A stretch of DNA of 64,000 nucleotides, taken from positions 2,081,501 through 2,145,500 of the forward strand of contig NZ_CP043930.1 of the NCBI RefSeq assembly GCF_009720525.1, written 5' to 3'. Each line of letters begins with the position of its first letter. The first letter of the stretch is position 1. A program made the position numbers and the translations under genes. This document shows positions 53,585 through 62,746 of the stretch, piece by piece. The stretch comes from Gimesia benthica (GTDB lineage: Bacteria > Planctomycetota > Planctomycetia > Planctomycetales > Planctomycetaceae). The notes under the pieces are model-generated. The model ran no database searches, was not told where the DNA came from, and was given only the letters and a program-made list of their open reading frames with translations.

Positions 53585-55267
53585 ATGCCTGCCAGACTGT
53601 TCTCCCCACGTATCCCATTGACCACTCCCCTGTGGTTCGCACTCTGTCTGCTCTACTTACTTACCTGGCAACCACCTCAACTGGCAGCCCAGGAAACCCC
53701 AACACTGGAACAGAAACTCGCCGGGCTCCCGCAACCCTGGCAGGAAAAGCTGCATCGGCTGACACTCAAGGAATACACGGAAACGCTGAAATACTGGGAG
53801 GAAACCCATCCCGATCTGGTTCAGGTCGACCGAATCGGCGTGACACTCGAAGGCATTCCGCTCCCCATGCTGAAAATCACCGACTCCAAAACCGACCTGA
53901 AACTGAAACAGATCTGTCTGGTCACAGCCCTGCATGGCGGTCCCGAACGCAGTGGCACAACCACAGTGCTGCACTTTGTTGAATGGCTGCTCAGCGATGA
54001 TCCAGAGGCCGTACGCACCAGACAGAATCAACTGCTGCTGATCATCCCGATCATCAACCCGTATGCTTACTTCGAAACGGATCGCTTTGGCAATTCCCAG
54101 AAAATCGATCCCTACACCGGAGGTGGCACCGCCAACTGGGATCTCAAAACCCTGCAGTTCAAACTGCCGGAAAAATCGCCGGAAGTCATGGCGGTCCTGT
54201 CCGTCGTCGATCAGTTCAAGCCTGACGTCCATGTCGATGTGCACGGAACCGGCCTGCAGGAATACAGCCCCGAACAACTGGGCTCCCGAGAGCGCTACCG
54301 CGGTCAGACGATGTTTGAAGTCACCGGCTCCGCTTATTCGAACATGTCGCTCCGTCCCTGGGACTGGCGGATCACCGAAGCCATTAACCAGGCGGGAGAA
54401 GCAGCGGGGTACGGTTACGATCGCTTCGAAGCGGACGCCCAGCGTCTCTTCTGGGGCACTTCCCTGACGGCAATCTCCAATCGACTCTGGCTGGGACGCC
54501 CCCAGTTCTACACCGCGCATTACGGCTATGCCCACTATCATACCATGCTGATGGCGTTTGAAGTCGGTTGGGAACAAAGCGGACTGGCGCGGCTGAAAGG
54601 CCTGATGCAGATTGGCAACCAGCGTTGGGATGAAGATTATCATCCCGGCTACCCCGTCAATCGCGTCAACAGTTATATCGGCCACTTCGTCAGTGCCTGG
54701 GGTCCCACCGCCCAGGCCCGTCGTCAGAGCCGGGTCGAACTCTGGAAACAACAGCCCCGCTTCTCCCAGGCCGTTCTCTATCCGCAGACCGCCGGCCGGG
54801 ATACCTATTTCGTCGCCACATCCCAGAAAGCAGCTGAGCTACTCTCTGCCGACATCACTGAACTCCTCGAAAATATCAAGGACGTACCTGGCATCGACCA
54901 GAGCTCACTCAAGTCAATCATCAACGCGGGACCGGAAATCAAAATCGCCGTCAGCAAAGGACGTGCGCCAGAACCGGAAGAACCGTCCATTCAGCAGGGC
55001 ATTTCGTTTCAACTCCGTCTCCCTTATCAACGCCCGGAACTCGTCGACATCAGACTCAACGGGCATCTGCTGGAAAAAAGCGAAACAGACGGCTATGTCT
55101 CCTGGCCCGGGGCCGGTTTCACGCATGTGCAGATCAATGTGCCTCCGGAAAAATCCAGTAAAACTGAACTGTACCTTGTCACCTGCCTGTATCACCCGCG
55201 GGAAACCAGAACCTATGGCTGGAAGCCTCCTGCCCCGGTCCTGGACCGCATTCAATCGGAAAAATAA
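53585..55267 (+). CDS. Secreted M14-family zinc carboxypeptidase-like protein
   Basis: The product is 560 residues with a signal peptide (about 1-36). The M14 domain has YTETLKYWEETHPDLVQVDRIG near 65, then ALHGGPERSG with H117 and E121 as zinc ligands. The usual motif is HxxE; here the spacing is HxxxE, which I flag as unusual or family-specific. LLIIPIINPYAYFETDRFG, the later histidine in HVDVHGTG, and a catalytic-type Glu in MAFEVGWE complete the pattern. Most M14 enzymes remove C-terminal residues or cleave peptidoglycan-type peptides. The C-terminal 120 residues are a beta domain. It lies between the regulator and the sialidase-like gene in an apparent operon. Confidence 0.85.
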   Translation: MPARLFSPRIPLTTPLWFALCLLYLLTWQPPQLAAQETPTLEQKLAGLPQPWQEKLHRLTLKEYTETLKYWEETHPDLVQVDRIGVTLEGIPLPMLKITDSKTDLKLKQICLVTALHGGPERSGTTTVLHFVEWLLSDDPEAVRTRQNQLLLIIPIINPYAYFETDRFGNSQKIDPYTGGGTANWDLKTLQFKLPEKSPEVMAVLSVVDQFKPDVHVDVHGTGLQEYSPEQLGSRERYRGQTMFEVTGSAYSNMSLRPWDWRITEAINQAGEAAGYGYDRFEADAQRLFWGTSLTAISNRLWLGRPQFYTAHYGYAHYHTMLMAFEVGWEQSGLARLKGLMQIGNQRWDEDYHPGYPVNRVNSYIGHFVSAWGPTAQARRQSRVELWKQQPRFSQAVLYPQTAGRDTYFVATSQKAAELLSADITELLENIKDVPGIDQSSLKSIINAGPEIKIAVSKGRAPEPEEPSIQQGISFQLRLPYQRPELVDIRLNGHLLEKSETDGYVSWPGAGFTHVQINVPPEKSSKTELYLVTCLYHPRETRTYGWKPPAPVLDRIQSEK

Positions 55268-55297
55268 CTCGACCTTCACAACTCAAAGGAAGACCTC

Positions 55298-56299
55298 ATG
55301 AAAAACGCCTCGCTCCTCTGCGTCGCCTGCCTGGTCCTGCTCTGTCTGGCAGCGCCACTACAGGCCAACGACAAACCGGTTCAACTGAAGCTGGAAAGTG
55401 TCCAGAAAATCTGGGACAAAGACCCACACAACGCCTTCACCGGACTGACCCGCTTCAAAGACAAATGGTACTGCGTGTTCCGCACGGGGAAAGCACATGT
55501 CTCCCCCGACGGTGCCCTGCAGGTCCTCGAATCCAAAGATGGTAAAGACTGGAAACCGGTCGCCCGTATTACCTCCGAAACCGCTGACCTCCGCGATGCA
55601 AAAATCAGCGTCACGCCCGAGGGGCAGCTCATGCTCAGCGGTGCCGGGGCCCTGCACCAGCCTGCCCCCTATCGGCACCAGTCAATGTCCTGGTTCTCCG
55701 ATGACGGCAAGAACTGGTCCAAGGCACACATCATCGGCGATCCCAATCTCTGGCTCTGGGGGAATAAGTGGCACGATGGAGACGTCTACAGCATCGGTTA
55801 TCATACCGGTAAGGAAGGCCCTCGCTTCACTCGCCTTTACAAGAGCAGTGATGGCAAGAATTTTGAAACGGTTGTCGACAAGCTGATTGACGAAGGGTAC
55901 TCCAACGAGAGCTCCCTGGTCTTTACGAAAGACAACACCTGCTACTGCCTGCTCAGACGGGACGGAAAAGGTGCCACCGGCCTGCTCGGTGTTTCGAAGC
56001 CCCCCTACACCGAATGGGAATGGAAGGACCTTGGAATCAAGATCGGCGGACCGGAACTGTTCCAGTTGCCCGACGGTCGCTTCCTGGCCACCGTGCGCCT
56101 CTACTCCCCCAAAGTGCGGACATCAATCTGCCAGCTCGACGTGGAAAACGGTAAGCTCACCGAACTGCTCGCGCTCCCCAGTGGCGGTGATACCAGCTAC
56201 GCGAACATGGTCCTGCATGATGGCCTGCTGAACGTGAGCTACTATTCCAGCCACGAAGGCAAAACCTCGATCTACTTTGCCAAAGTCAGTTATAAATAA
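55298..56299 (+). CDS. Secreted sialidase-like (exo-alpha-sialidase superfamily) protein
   Basis: The product is 333 residues with a signal peptide (about 1-24) and an AAGGAAG ribosome site. Short blade motifs SKDGKDWKPV, FSDDGKNWSK and SSDGKNFETV are weak Asp boxes, and RDAKISVTPEGQLML, WHDGDVYSIGYH and EGYSNESSLVF fit planctomycete sialidase-family propellers. The catalytic arginine triad was not confirmed, so glycosidase activity is not assured. It is the last gene of the regulator-M14-sialidase unit and is followed by a strong terminator. Confidence 0.8.
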   Translation: MKNASLLCVACLVLLCLAAPLQANDKPVQLKLESVQKIWDKDPHNAFTGLTRFKDKWYCVFRTGKAHVSPDGALQVLESKDGKDWKPVARITSETADLRDAKISVTPEGQLMLSGAGALHQPAPYRHQSMSWFSDDGKNWSKAHIIGDPNLWLWGNKWHDGDVYSIGYHTGKEGPRFTRLYKSSDGKNFETVVDKLIDEGYSNESSLVFTKDNTCYCLLRRDGKGATGLLGVSKPPYTEWEWKDLGIKIGGPELFQLPDGRFLATVRLYSPKVRTSICQLDVENGKLTELLALPSGGDTSYANMVLHDGLLNVSYYSSHEGKTSIYFAKVSYK

Positions 56300-56330
56300 A
56301 TGCAGCTAGTCTGACTGTGGCCTGCAATCG

Positions 56331-56368
56331 AAACGGGAGCATGAACCAGATTCACTGCTCCCGTTTTT
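56331..56368 (+). terminator. Rho-independent terminator after the sialidase-like gene
   Basis: A 10-bp stem AACGGGAGCA/TGCTCCCGTT with a 14-base loop is followed by TTTTAT. It lies between convergent genes. Confidence 0.88.
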
Positions 56369-56389
56369 ATTTGCACTCACCGAGCGATA

Positions 56390-57931
56390 CTACAACAACG
56401 CAATCAAAATCGGTGCCAGCAGTGTTACCAATACCAGAGCCACCGGATAGACGGTTGCATAACTCGTCGCCGGCACACTCGAATCAATGGCAGAGGTGAC
56501 CGCTCCCAGACCGGGTGTGGATGTCATCGCGCCACACAGCCCCCCGGCCGTCTCCAGCAGATTCAGACGCAGCCAGTACCGCGCCGCGAGAAACCCGGAC
56601 AAGAGTGGCACCACAACCACCACCGCTGCGGCCAGACACATTGTCAATCCGTTTGCGCGGACCACTTCCACGAAATTACCACCTGCCTGACACCCCGCCT
56701 GTGCGAGAAAGACCGTCAGTCCGAGTTCACCCAGCAACAACCGGCCAGCGCGTGGCATGCGAACTGACAATCCACCAAACTGGCCGAAGTGCCCCAGCAG
56801 CAGTCCGACCAGCAACGGTCCTCCGGCCATACCCAGAGAAAACGACTGATCTCCCAGCGACAGACTCAGCCTCCCCAGGATCATCCCCAGTATCAGTCCG
56901 CCCGCCAGGATGATGAGGTCCGTTTCATCCGCAGTGCGAGCCCGGTGACCAACGGCCGTCGCAAAACGTTCCAGATCCTCCGGCTCACCCACCGCACGCA
57001 AAATATCTCCGAAATGCAGAGTCTGTTCTGAACCGGGAACGAACTCAATATTCTGACGGGTAATACGGGCTATCGTCACACCAAAGCGGGACCGAAAATG
57101 CAGATCCTTGAGTGTGCGTCCCACCACCTCTTTTGACGTAATCACAATATTACGACGCTGCCGCTCCACATCGAGTACGTATTGCGCGTCGGGACAGCGG
57201 GTTCCCAACGCTTCAATTACAGTTTCGATCTGCCCCGTCCGGCCGATGACCAGCAAGAGCTGTCCCAGTTCCAGTTGAAATTCTTTTGGAATCGGTCGCG
57301 GTTGCCCCTCCACGATCAATCGTGAAACCTGGCAGTTCGATTTCGCCAGAATGGTCACGTCCCGCAGCCGCTTCCCCACCAGATTTCTATTCTGGACTTC
57401 GACCACTTCGCGAATGATGTCTCCGCGGGCCGCAGTCGATTCGTTCAGGACGCGTTCAATTCCACCGGGAAACCAGCGGGGCAGAATCTGAATGAATAGA
57501 ATCACCCCGATCACGCCAAAGGGGTAGGCGATTCCGAATCCAACCGCGACATCCGAACCAGCGGGCAGCTTCTCTGTCGCCGCTGCGAGCGCCGGCGTAC
57601 TCGTCAGGGCCCCCGCAAACAGGCCACTCGCCAGATCAGGACTCAACTTAAAGAGACGCCCCATGAGCCAGACGGCCAGCAGAGCCGAACTCATCATGAC
57701 TCCGGCCAGCAGCGCCAGCGCTTTGCCACGATTCAGAAACATCTGTAGAAAACTGGGCCCCGCACCGATGCCCAGGCAGTAGATGAACAGGACAACCCCC
57801 GCCAGCCCCGCCTCGGGCGCAACCTGGTAACCCCAGTGCCCTGCGAGCAGACCGGCGAAGATCACACCCGAACTTCCCAGCGAAATTCCACGGACCGAAA
57901 TTTTTCCCAGTATCAGACCGCAACCGATCAC
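56390..57931 (-). CDS. AspT/YidE-type transporter with two TrkA-C domains
   Basis: The product is at least 513 residues. Hydrophobic helices flank a central cytosolic part (about 170-335) with two RCK/TrkA-C-like domains (VQNRNLVGKRLRDVTILAKS and ITSKEVVGRTLKDLHFRSRF). The membrane halves carry GLFAGALTSTPALAAATE and GLCGAMTSTPGLGAVTSAI, the paired motif of the aspartate:alanine exchanger (AspT) family. The substrate is unknown. The only standard start in frame is the GTG at 57931, but this cuts into the first helix; nine more hydrophobic residues (IEEIVVLFA) are open upstream to an ATC at 57958 with AAAGG nearby. The true start may be non-standard. Confidence 0.88.
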   Translation of the reverse strand: MIGCGLILGKISVRGISLGSSGVIFAGLLAGHWGYQVAPEAGLAGVVLFIYCLGIGAGPSFLQMFLNRGKALALLAGVMMSSALLAVWLMGRLFKLSPDLASGLFAGALTSTPALAAATEKLPAGSDVAVGFGIAYPFGVIGVILFIQILPRWFPGGIERVLNESTAARGDIIREVVEVQNRNLVGKRLRDVTILAKSNCQVSRLIVEGQPRPIPKEFQLELGQLLLVIGRTGQIETVIEALGTRCPDAQYVLDVERQRRNIVITSKEVVGRTLKDLHFRSRFGVTIARITRQNIEFVPGSEQTLHFGDILRAVGEPEDLERFATAVGHRARTADETDLIILAGGLILGMILGRLSLSLGDQSFSLGMAGGPLLVGLLLGHFGQFGGLSVRMPRAGRLLLGELGLTVFLAQAGCQAGGNFVEVVRANGLTMCLAAAVVVVVPLLSGFLAARYWLRLNLLETAGGLCGAMTSTPGLGAVTSAIDSSVPATSYATVYPVALVLVTLLAPILIALL

Positions 57932-58176
57932 AGCAAATAAAACGACAATCTCTTCGATGGCTCTGCACCTTTCCCTGGCCTCCGGAGCGCTAATTGAATG
58001 CCCGCACTATAGTCAACAGACAAGCTCAGTTCTACGTATTCATTAAATATCACTGATAAATACCAGGATCTCCCCCGTTTCCAGAGGAAATCTTGTCAGC
58101 ATTTCCCGAACCCGATACAACTTAAACAGAATTTTGCGTTCTCGATCACTTACTTATACCCATCTATTGATTTGCT

Positions 58177-60618
58177 ATGATCTATCAGCTGCCTTATATC
58201 CTGTCCCTTGCTCTCAGCTTCACCACCGGCACAGAAACCCTGCTGGACGACTTCAACTATACAACGTCCTCCGCGGCCCGACAGGCGTGGACCGAACTTA
58301 AGGGAACGCTCCCCCTGGCGATGCAGAAATCAGGCAGCCAGAATGTCCTGCTCCTCTCGGCCCCCTTTCAATCCAACCGCGACATTCCCCGGGCCGGGAT
58401 CGACAAACAACTCAACCAGAGCCTGACCGCCCCCGGTCTGTTTACCATTGACGTCAAACCGGCTTCGCCCGACAGCAACCACCAGGTCAGCATTTATTTC
58501 AAAAGTGGCCCCGGCTGGTATTCGACCTCTGCCCGTATCAAGGGGGCTGACTGGCAGACACTCCGTTTCCCAAAAGGTGATTTTCGCGGCGAAGACAATC
58601 CGCGAGGCTGGGACAAAATCGAAACCGTCCGACTGGTCGTCTGGCGGGAATCCGACAGTGAACCCGACACGCACTTTCAATTCCGTAACCTGAAAGCCAT
58701 CACCGGCGATGTGACGATTGTCGTCCCCGACCTCAGCCAGAAACAGAAAGAAAAGGATACCTTCGCTGCCGCCGACCGCATCGAAACTTTTCTCGAGACT
58801 TCTGGAATCGGATGTAATCGTATCAGTGAAAGCGAACTCTCGCTGAACACGCTCGGCTCACGTTCCATCGCAATTCTGCCGTTTAATCCCCGTATTTCTT
58901 CCCAGGCCTGTGGAGTACTGAATCAGTTCATGGAACGGGGCGGTAAGGTCTATCTGAACTTCAACATTCCGACCGCCCTGGAAAAGAATCTGGGCATCAA
59001 AAAAGGCAGCTATTTCAAACCGGCCAGTCCGGGTGGACTGGCCTCGATCCATCTGCAGGACGCCGGTATCCTGGGTCTCCCTGCGGAGGTCAAACAGGCT
59101 TCCTGGAACCTGGTCACTGCCACCCCAACCGGACACAACGCCCGGATCGTGGGCGAGTGGTACGATGACACAGGTAAACCAACGGGCAAGCCGGCCCTGA
59201 TCGTCAGCGACCGGGGGGCCTATTTCAGCCACCTGATCCTGGGAGATGATCCGGTCCAGAAACAGGCCCTGCTGACCGCCCTCATGGCTCATTTCCAACC
59301 CCGGCTCTGGGATGCGATCGCTGCCGGCACGATTCAGCAAGCAGAACAGGTGGGGCCCTTTCACTCCTTCGATGAACTCCGCCGCAGCATTGTATCCACC
59401 GTCACACCGCAGCAGAGTAAAGTACTCGCAGCCCGCGATCTGGATCGCACAACCGCGTTACTCGTGCGCGCGAAACAGCTCCTGCAGAAAAAAGAGGCGT
59501 TCCAGGCCATCGCCTTTGCCCGGCGCTGTCGTGAAGAGCGGGTCAAAATCTATCTGTTGACCCGCGCCAGTCCGCCTCGCGAAGCCCGTGCCTTCTGGGA
59601 CCACAGTCCAACCGGCCCCTACCCGGGCGACTGGGACCGCACTTGTAAAGAACTTGCAGATGCTGGCTTTAACATGCTCATCGTCAACATGCTCTGGGGC
59701 GGTCTGGCCCATTACCCCAGCGATGTTCTTCCCCGCAGCGAAACGTTTAAAACTCAAGGCGACCAGATTGAACAGTGTCTCCAGGCCGCCCGGAAACATG
59801 GTCTCGAACTTCATATCTGGAAAGTGAATCACAATCTCTCGACCGCACCGCCGTCGTTCGTCAGACAGTTACGTGACGCGGGTCGGACCCAGGTCAGTGT
59901 GACCGGCGAACCGAGCGACTGGCTCAATCCGGCTCATCCCGAAAACTTTCAGCTCGAAGTCGACAGCATGCTCGAAGTCGTTAAAAAGTACCCCGTGGAT
60001 GGCATTCACTTCGATTACATCCGCTATCCCAATGATCGCCACGATTACAGTGACTATAGCCGTCAGAAATTCGAGGCCGACACCGGCATCAAAGTCAACA
60101 ACTGGCCCGCCGACTGTTACAAGGGACAACTCAAAAGCCAGTACCGCGACTGGCGTGCTGACCAGATCACCCGGCTCGTCGAAACCGTATCACGCGAAGC
60201 ACGTAAGATCCGCCCCGGCGTCAAACTCTCTGCCGCCGTCTTCCGCGAATATCCGGACTGCCGGGAATGGGTGGCGCAGGACTGGCCCCTCTGGGCCAGA
60301 CGCGGTTATCTCGACTTCATCTGCCCCATGGATTACACCGCCAGTGACGAACAGTTCCGACTCTGGATTGAAGATCAGCAGAAGCACCTGGCTGGCAGCA
60401 TTCCCATCTACCCGGGCATCGGTGCACTCTCATCAGAGGCAACCCTCAGCAGCGACCGCGTCCTGGGACAGGTTGATGTAACCCGACAGCTCAATACCGG
60501 CGGGTTTACCGTCTTCAGCCTCAATCCGCAGACACTCTCCAGCGTCGTCCCCGATTTCAAACGAAGTGCCGGGAAAGTGAAGGCGACTCCCCCGCACCGC
60601 GCACAGAAAAAGCGTTAA
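58177..60618 (+). CDS. Secreted GHL10-type glycoside hydrolase
   Basis: The product is 813 residues with a signal-like N-terminus (about 1-17). Residues 20-175 look like a carbohydrate-binding jelly roll (FTIDVKPASPDSNHQVSIYF), 175-370 an alpha/beta region, and 460-790 a TIM barrel with PGDWDRTCKELADAGFNMLI, DGIHFDYIRYPNDRHDYS and FICPMDYTASDEQF. These are features of the GHL10/PF02638 family (YngK-like), which is related to GH13/GH-type barrels and is thought to act on cell-wall or surface glycans. The Asp in DYIRYP and in MDYTA are candidate catalytic or binding residues. The gene stands alone with its own upstream region. Confidence 0.88.
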   Translation: MIYQLPYILSLALSFTTGTETLLDDFNYTTSSAARQAWTELKGTLPLAMQKSGSQNVLLLSAPFQSNRDIPRAGIDKQLNQSLTAPGLFTIDVKPASPDSNHQVSIYFKSGPGWYSTSARIKGADWQTLRFPKGDFRGEDNPRGWDKIETVRLVVWRESDSEPDTHFQFRNLKAITGDVTIVVPDLSQKQKEKDTFAAADRIETFLETSGIGCNRISESELSLNTLGSRSIAILPFNPRISSQACGVLNQFMERGGKVYLNFNIPTALEKNLGIKKGSYFKPASPGGLASIHLQDAGILGLPAEVKQASWNLVTATPTGHNARIVGEWYDDTGKPTGKPALIVSDRGAYFSHLILGDDPVQKQALLTALMAHFQPRLWDAIAAGTIQQAEQVGPFHSFDELRRSIVSTVTPQQSKVLAARDLDRTTALLVRAKQLLQKKEAFQAIAFARRCREERVKIYLLTRASPPREARAFWDHSPTGPYPGDWDRTCKELADAGFNMLIVNMLWGGLAHYPSDVLPRSETFKTQGDQIEQCLQAARKHGLELHIWKVNHNLSTAPPSFVRQLRDAGRTQVSVTGEPSDWLNPAHPENFQLEVDSMLEVVKKYPVDGIHFDYIRYPNDRHDYSDYSRQKFEADTGIKVNNWPADCYKGQLKSQYRDWRADQITRLVETVSREARKIRPGVKLSAAVFREYPDCREWVAQDWPLWARRGYLDFICPMDYTASDEQFRLWIEDQQKHLAGSIPIYPGIGALSSEATLSSDRVLGQVDVTRQLNTGGFTVFSLNPQTLSSVVPDFKRSAGKVKATPPHRAQKKR

Positions 60619-60628
60619 GCCTGATGAA

Positions 60629-60669
60629 ACAAAAACAGGCAGGTCAGAGAGAAACCCCAACCTGCCTGT
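60629..60669 (-). terminator. Terminator for rtcB
   Basis: A 10-bp stem ACAGGCAGGT/ACCTGCCTGT lies between two convergent genes. On the complement it is followed by a short T run, so it serves the rtcB transcript best. Confidence 0.75.
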
Positions 60670-60688
60670 GTTCCTGCTTTACAGCGAG

Positions 60689-62080
60689 TCAATCTTCGGC
60701 CCGGCTTCCGTCGCCACACATCTTCACCACTTTTGGGTTGAAGCGTGCTACGATTTCCACCAGATCCTGCTGCTCGGCCATAACCTCATTAATGTTTTTG
60801 TAAACACCGGGAACTTCGTCAGCCCCCGCTGAGATCACGGTGATGCCTCGCTTCTCCAGATCGTTTTTCACCGCCTTCCAGCGGTACTTATCCTTCGCTT
60901 TGTTACGAGACATGCAGCGTCCTGCACCATGCGATGCCGAGTTCAGGCTCGCTGGATTTCCTTTTCCACGAACCACAAACGCCGGATCGGCCATCGAACC
61001 GGGAATCACACCCATCTCGCCTGCCGCCGCTGGAGTTGCCCCCTTACGGTGCACGTAGACCTCCCGGCCGCCGTGCTCTTCCTTCCAGGCGAAGTTGTGG
61101 TGGTTCTCCACGCCGGAGATCACTTTGCTTCCCAGCAAAGCCGCCACGTTCTTATGGATCACAGCATGGTTGGCTGCAGCATAGTCGCCCATCAGATTCA
61201 TCGCTGCCCAGTATTCCTGGCCGGCTTCCGAATCCATGTCCAGCCATGCCAGTCGTCCCAGGTGCTGATGACGCTTTCGCAGTTGCGACTGCGCAATCGC
61301 TGAATACGTGCTGCATACCGACGCACCGGTTCCCCGGCTACCACTATGGCTCAACAATGCCACGTATTCACCTGCAGTCAGGCCCAGCTCTGCATCATCT
61401 TCCGTAATCGTCAGGACACCGAACTCAACAAAGTGGTTGCCCGAACCCGAAGATCCCAGCTGTTTCCATGCCTTGTCTTTGTTCTGACGTGTCACTTTCG
61501 TCACCGTCCAGTCCTGATCCATCACTGCATGATGCTGCTTCTTCTCGTGAGCCGTACCCACGCCGAATACGGTTCCTCGATTCAGCGCATCAATGAACTG
61601 ATGACGTTTGTCATCCAGTGCATCAACGGCCGTATCCAGAACCGACAGCTTCATTCGGCAGGCGATATCCACACCGACCGCGTAAGGAATCACTGCGTTT
61701 TCCAGTGCCAGTACGCCGCCGATAGGCAGACCATAACCGATGTGTGCATCCGGCATCAGCGCAGCGCCGTAAGCCGATGGAACATGGCACGCCAGTTCCA
61801 TCTGGGAGAACGCACCTTCATCGATGCCCTCCTTACCCCAGATCTGGTAATCGATTGGCTCAACAACTTCTTCCGAGTTATCTTCAACCAGCTCTGCAGC
61901 CAGGGCTCCGAATGCCTCATCTTCCAGAAAGTCCTCAGGCGCAGCGATGACCTGCTGCATGCGCGCTTTGACTTCCTTACCGCGAATATTTTCATTCGCG
62001 ACGGCCTGCTGAATCGCCGTCATGGCCGTCTTCAGACAATACTGTGGAACACCCAGTTTCAGTAACTGTCGAGAGTTCAT
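60689..62080 (-). CDS. rtcB: RNA-splicing ligase RtcB
   Basis: The product is 463 residues from the ATG at 62080 (GGAGAAGAGAG upstream); an earlier frame at 62134 adds 18 unlikely residues. RtcB (PF01139) hallmarks are YGLPIGGVLAL, VGVDIACRMKL, GSGNHFVEFG, SHSGSRGTG and SASHGAGR, the last containing the histidine that receives GMP. The C-terminus runs GADEVPGVYKNINEVM and VKMCGDGSRAED. The enzyme joins 2',3'-cyclic phosphate or 3'-phosphate RNA ends to 5'-OH ends using GTP and Mn2+, in RNA repair or splicing. No archease or rtcA gene is adjacent. It has its own promoter region. Confidence 0.95.
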   Translation of the reverse strand: MNSRQLLKLGVPQYCLKTAMTAIQQAVANENIRGKEVKARMQQVIAAPEDFLEDEAFGALAAELVEDNSEEVVEPIDYQIWGKEGIDEGAFSQMELACHVPSAYGAALMPDAHIGYGLPIGGVLALENAVIPYAVGVDIACRMKLSVLDTAVDALDDKRHQFIDALNRGTVFGVGTAHEKKQHHAVMDQDWTVTKVTRQNKDKAWKQLGSSGSGNHFVEFGVLTITEDDAELGLTAGEYVALLSHSGSRGTGASVCSTYSAIAQSQLRKRHQHLGRLAWLDMDSEAGQEYWAAMNLMGDYAAANHAVIHKNVAALLGSKVISGVENHHNFAWKEEHGGREVYVHRKGATPAAAGEMGVIPGSMADPAFVVRGKGNPASLNSASHGAGRCMSRNKAKDKYRWKAVKNDLEKRGITVISAGADEVPGVYKNINEVMAEQQDLVEIVARFNPKVVKMCGDGSRAED

Positions 62081-62746
62081 CTCTCTTCTCCTCATACATA
62101 AAAAACATTCAGACCCGATTTCCGCTCGGGTCACATATCATTCTATTCCAATTTGTTCTCACTGGACACCGGAGTAGTAAGAAGGTTCCCGGTTTCCGAC
62201 TTCGCCTGGGGAAAAACCGAAAAGTTACTCCGCGCATGACGTGCTTCATCATTCTTTCTCTGCATATGCCCAAAAACATCCCATCTCCGCCAACACTCAA
62301 TCGGGCACACGCGTAGAACTCTCAACAGGTGATCGCACCGGCACGTTGCTACAGACGAAACCCGTAAACGATTCCTGACAGCAAACGAAACACAAAAATC
62401 CTGTAAGCTCAGGCAGAAACGCCTGTTAGACTACACCGCACGGAACTGTCGATACTGTAACGAGATACGTCACTTTATCCCGATCCGCGTCTTGCAAAGG
62501 CCCGGAACGACGATTAGAATAAATCATTGAACCTGAATTCGGGAACACAAGCATTGCTCCCCCGTTCCCGGAACATCTGCCATCCCGCCTGCTGAACCTT
62601 GGGGTTCAGCTACCGCCGTTGCAAACTGATATGGATTGTCGGTCGGACAGGCATCACCAGAGATTCATTGACAAGTTAAGTTTGAAAAGCCCCGTCCCCG
62701 GCGGCCGATCATCCACTTGAAAATTACTATCCAGAAGGTGAATGTC
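62081..62746. other. Divergent intergenic region
   Basis: It separates rtcB (-) from a PSCyt1 gene (+). I see no convincing protein in 666 bp. There is a short hairpin-like GTTCCCGGAAC around 62560. Confidence 0.4.
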
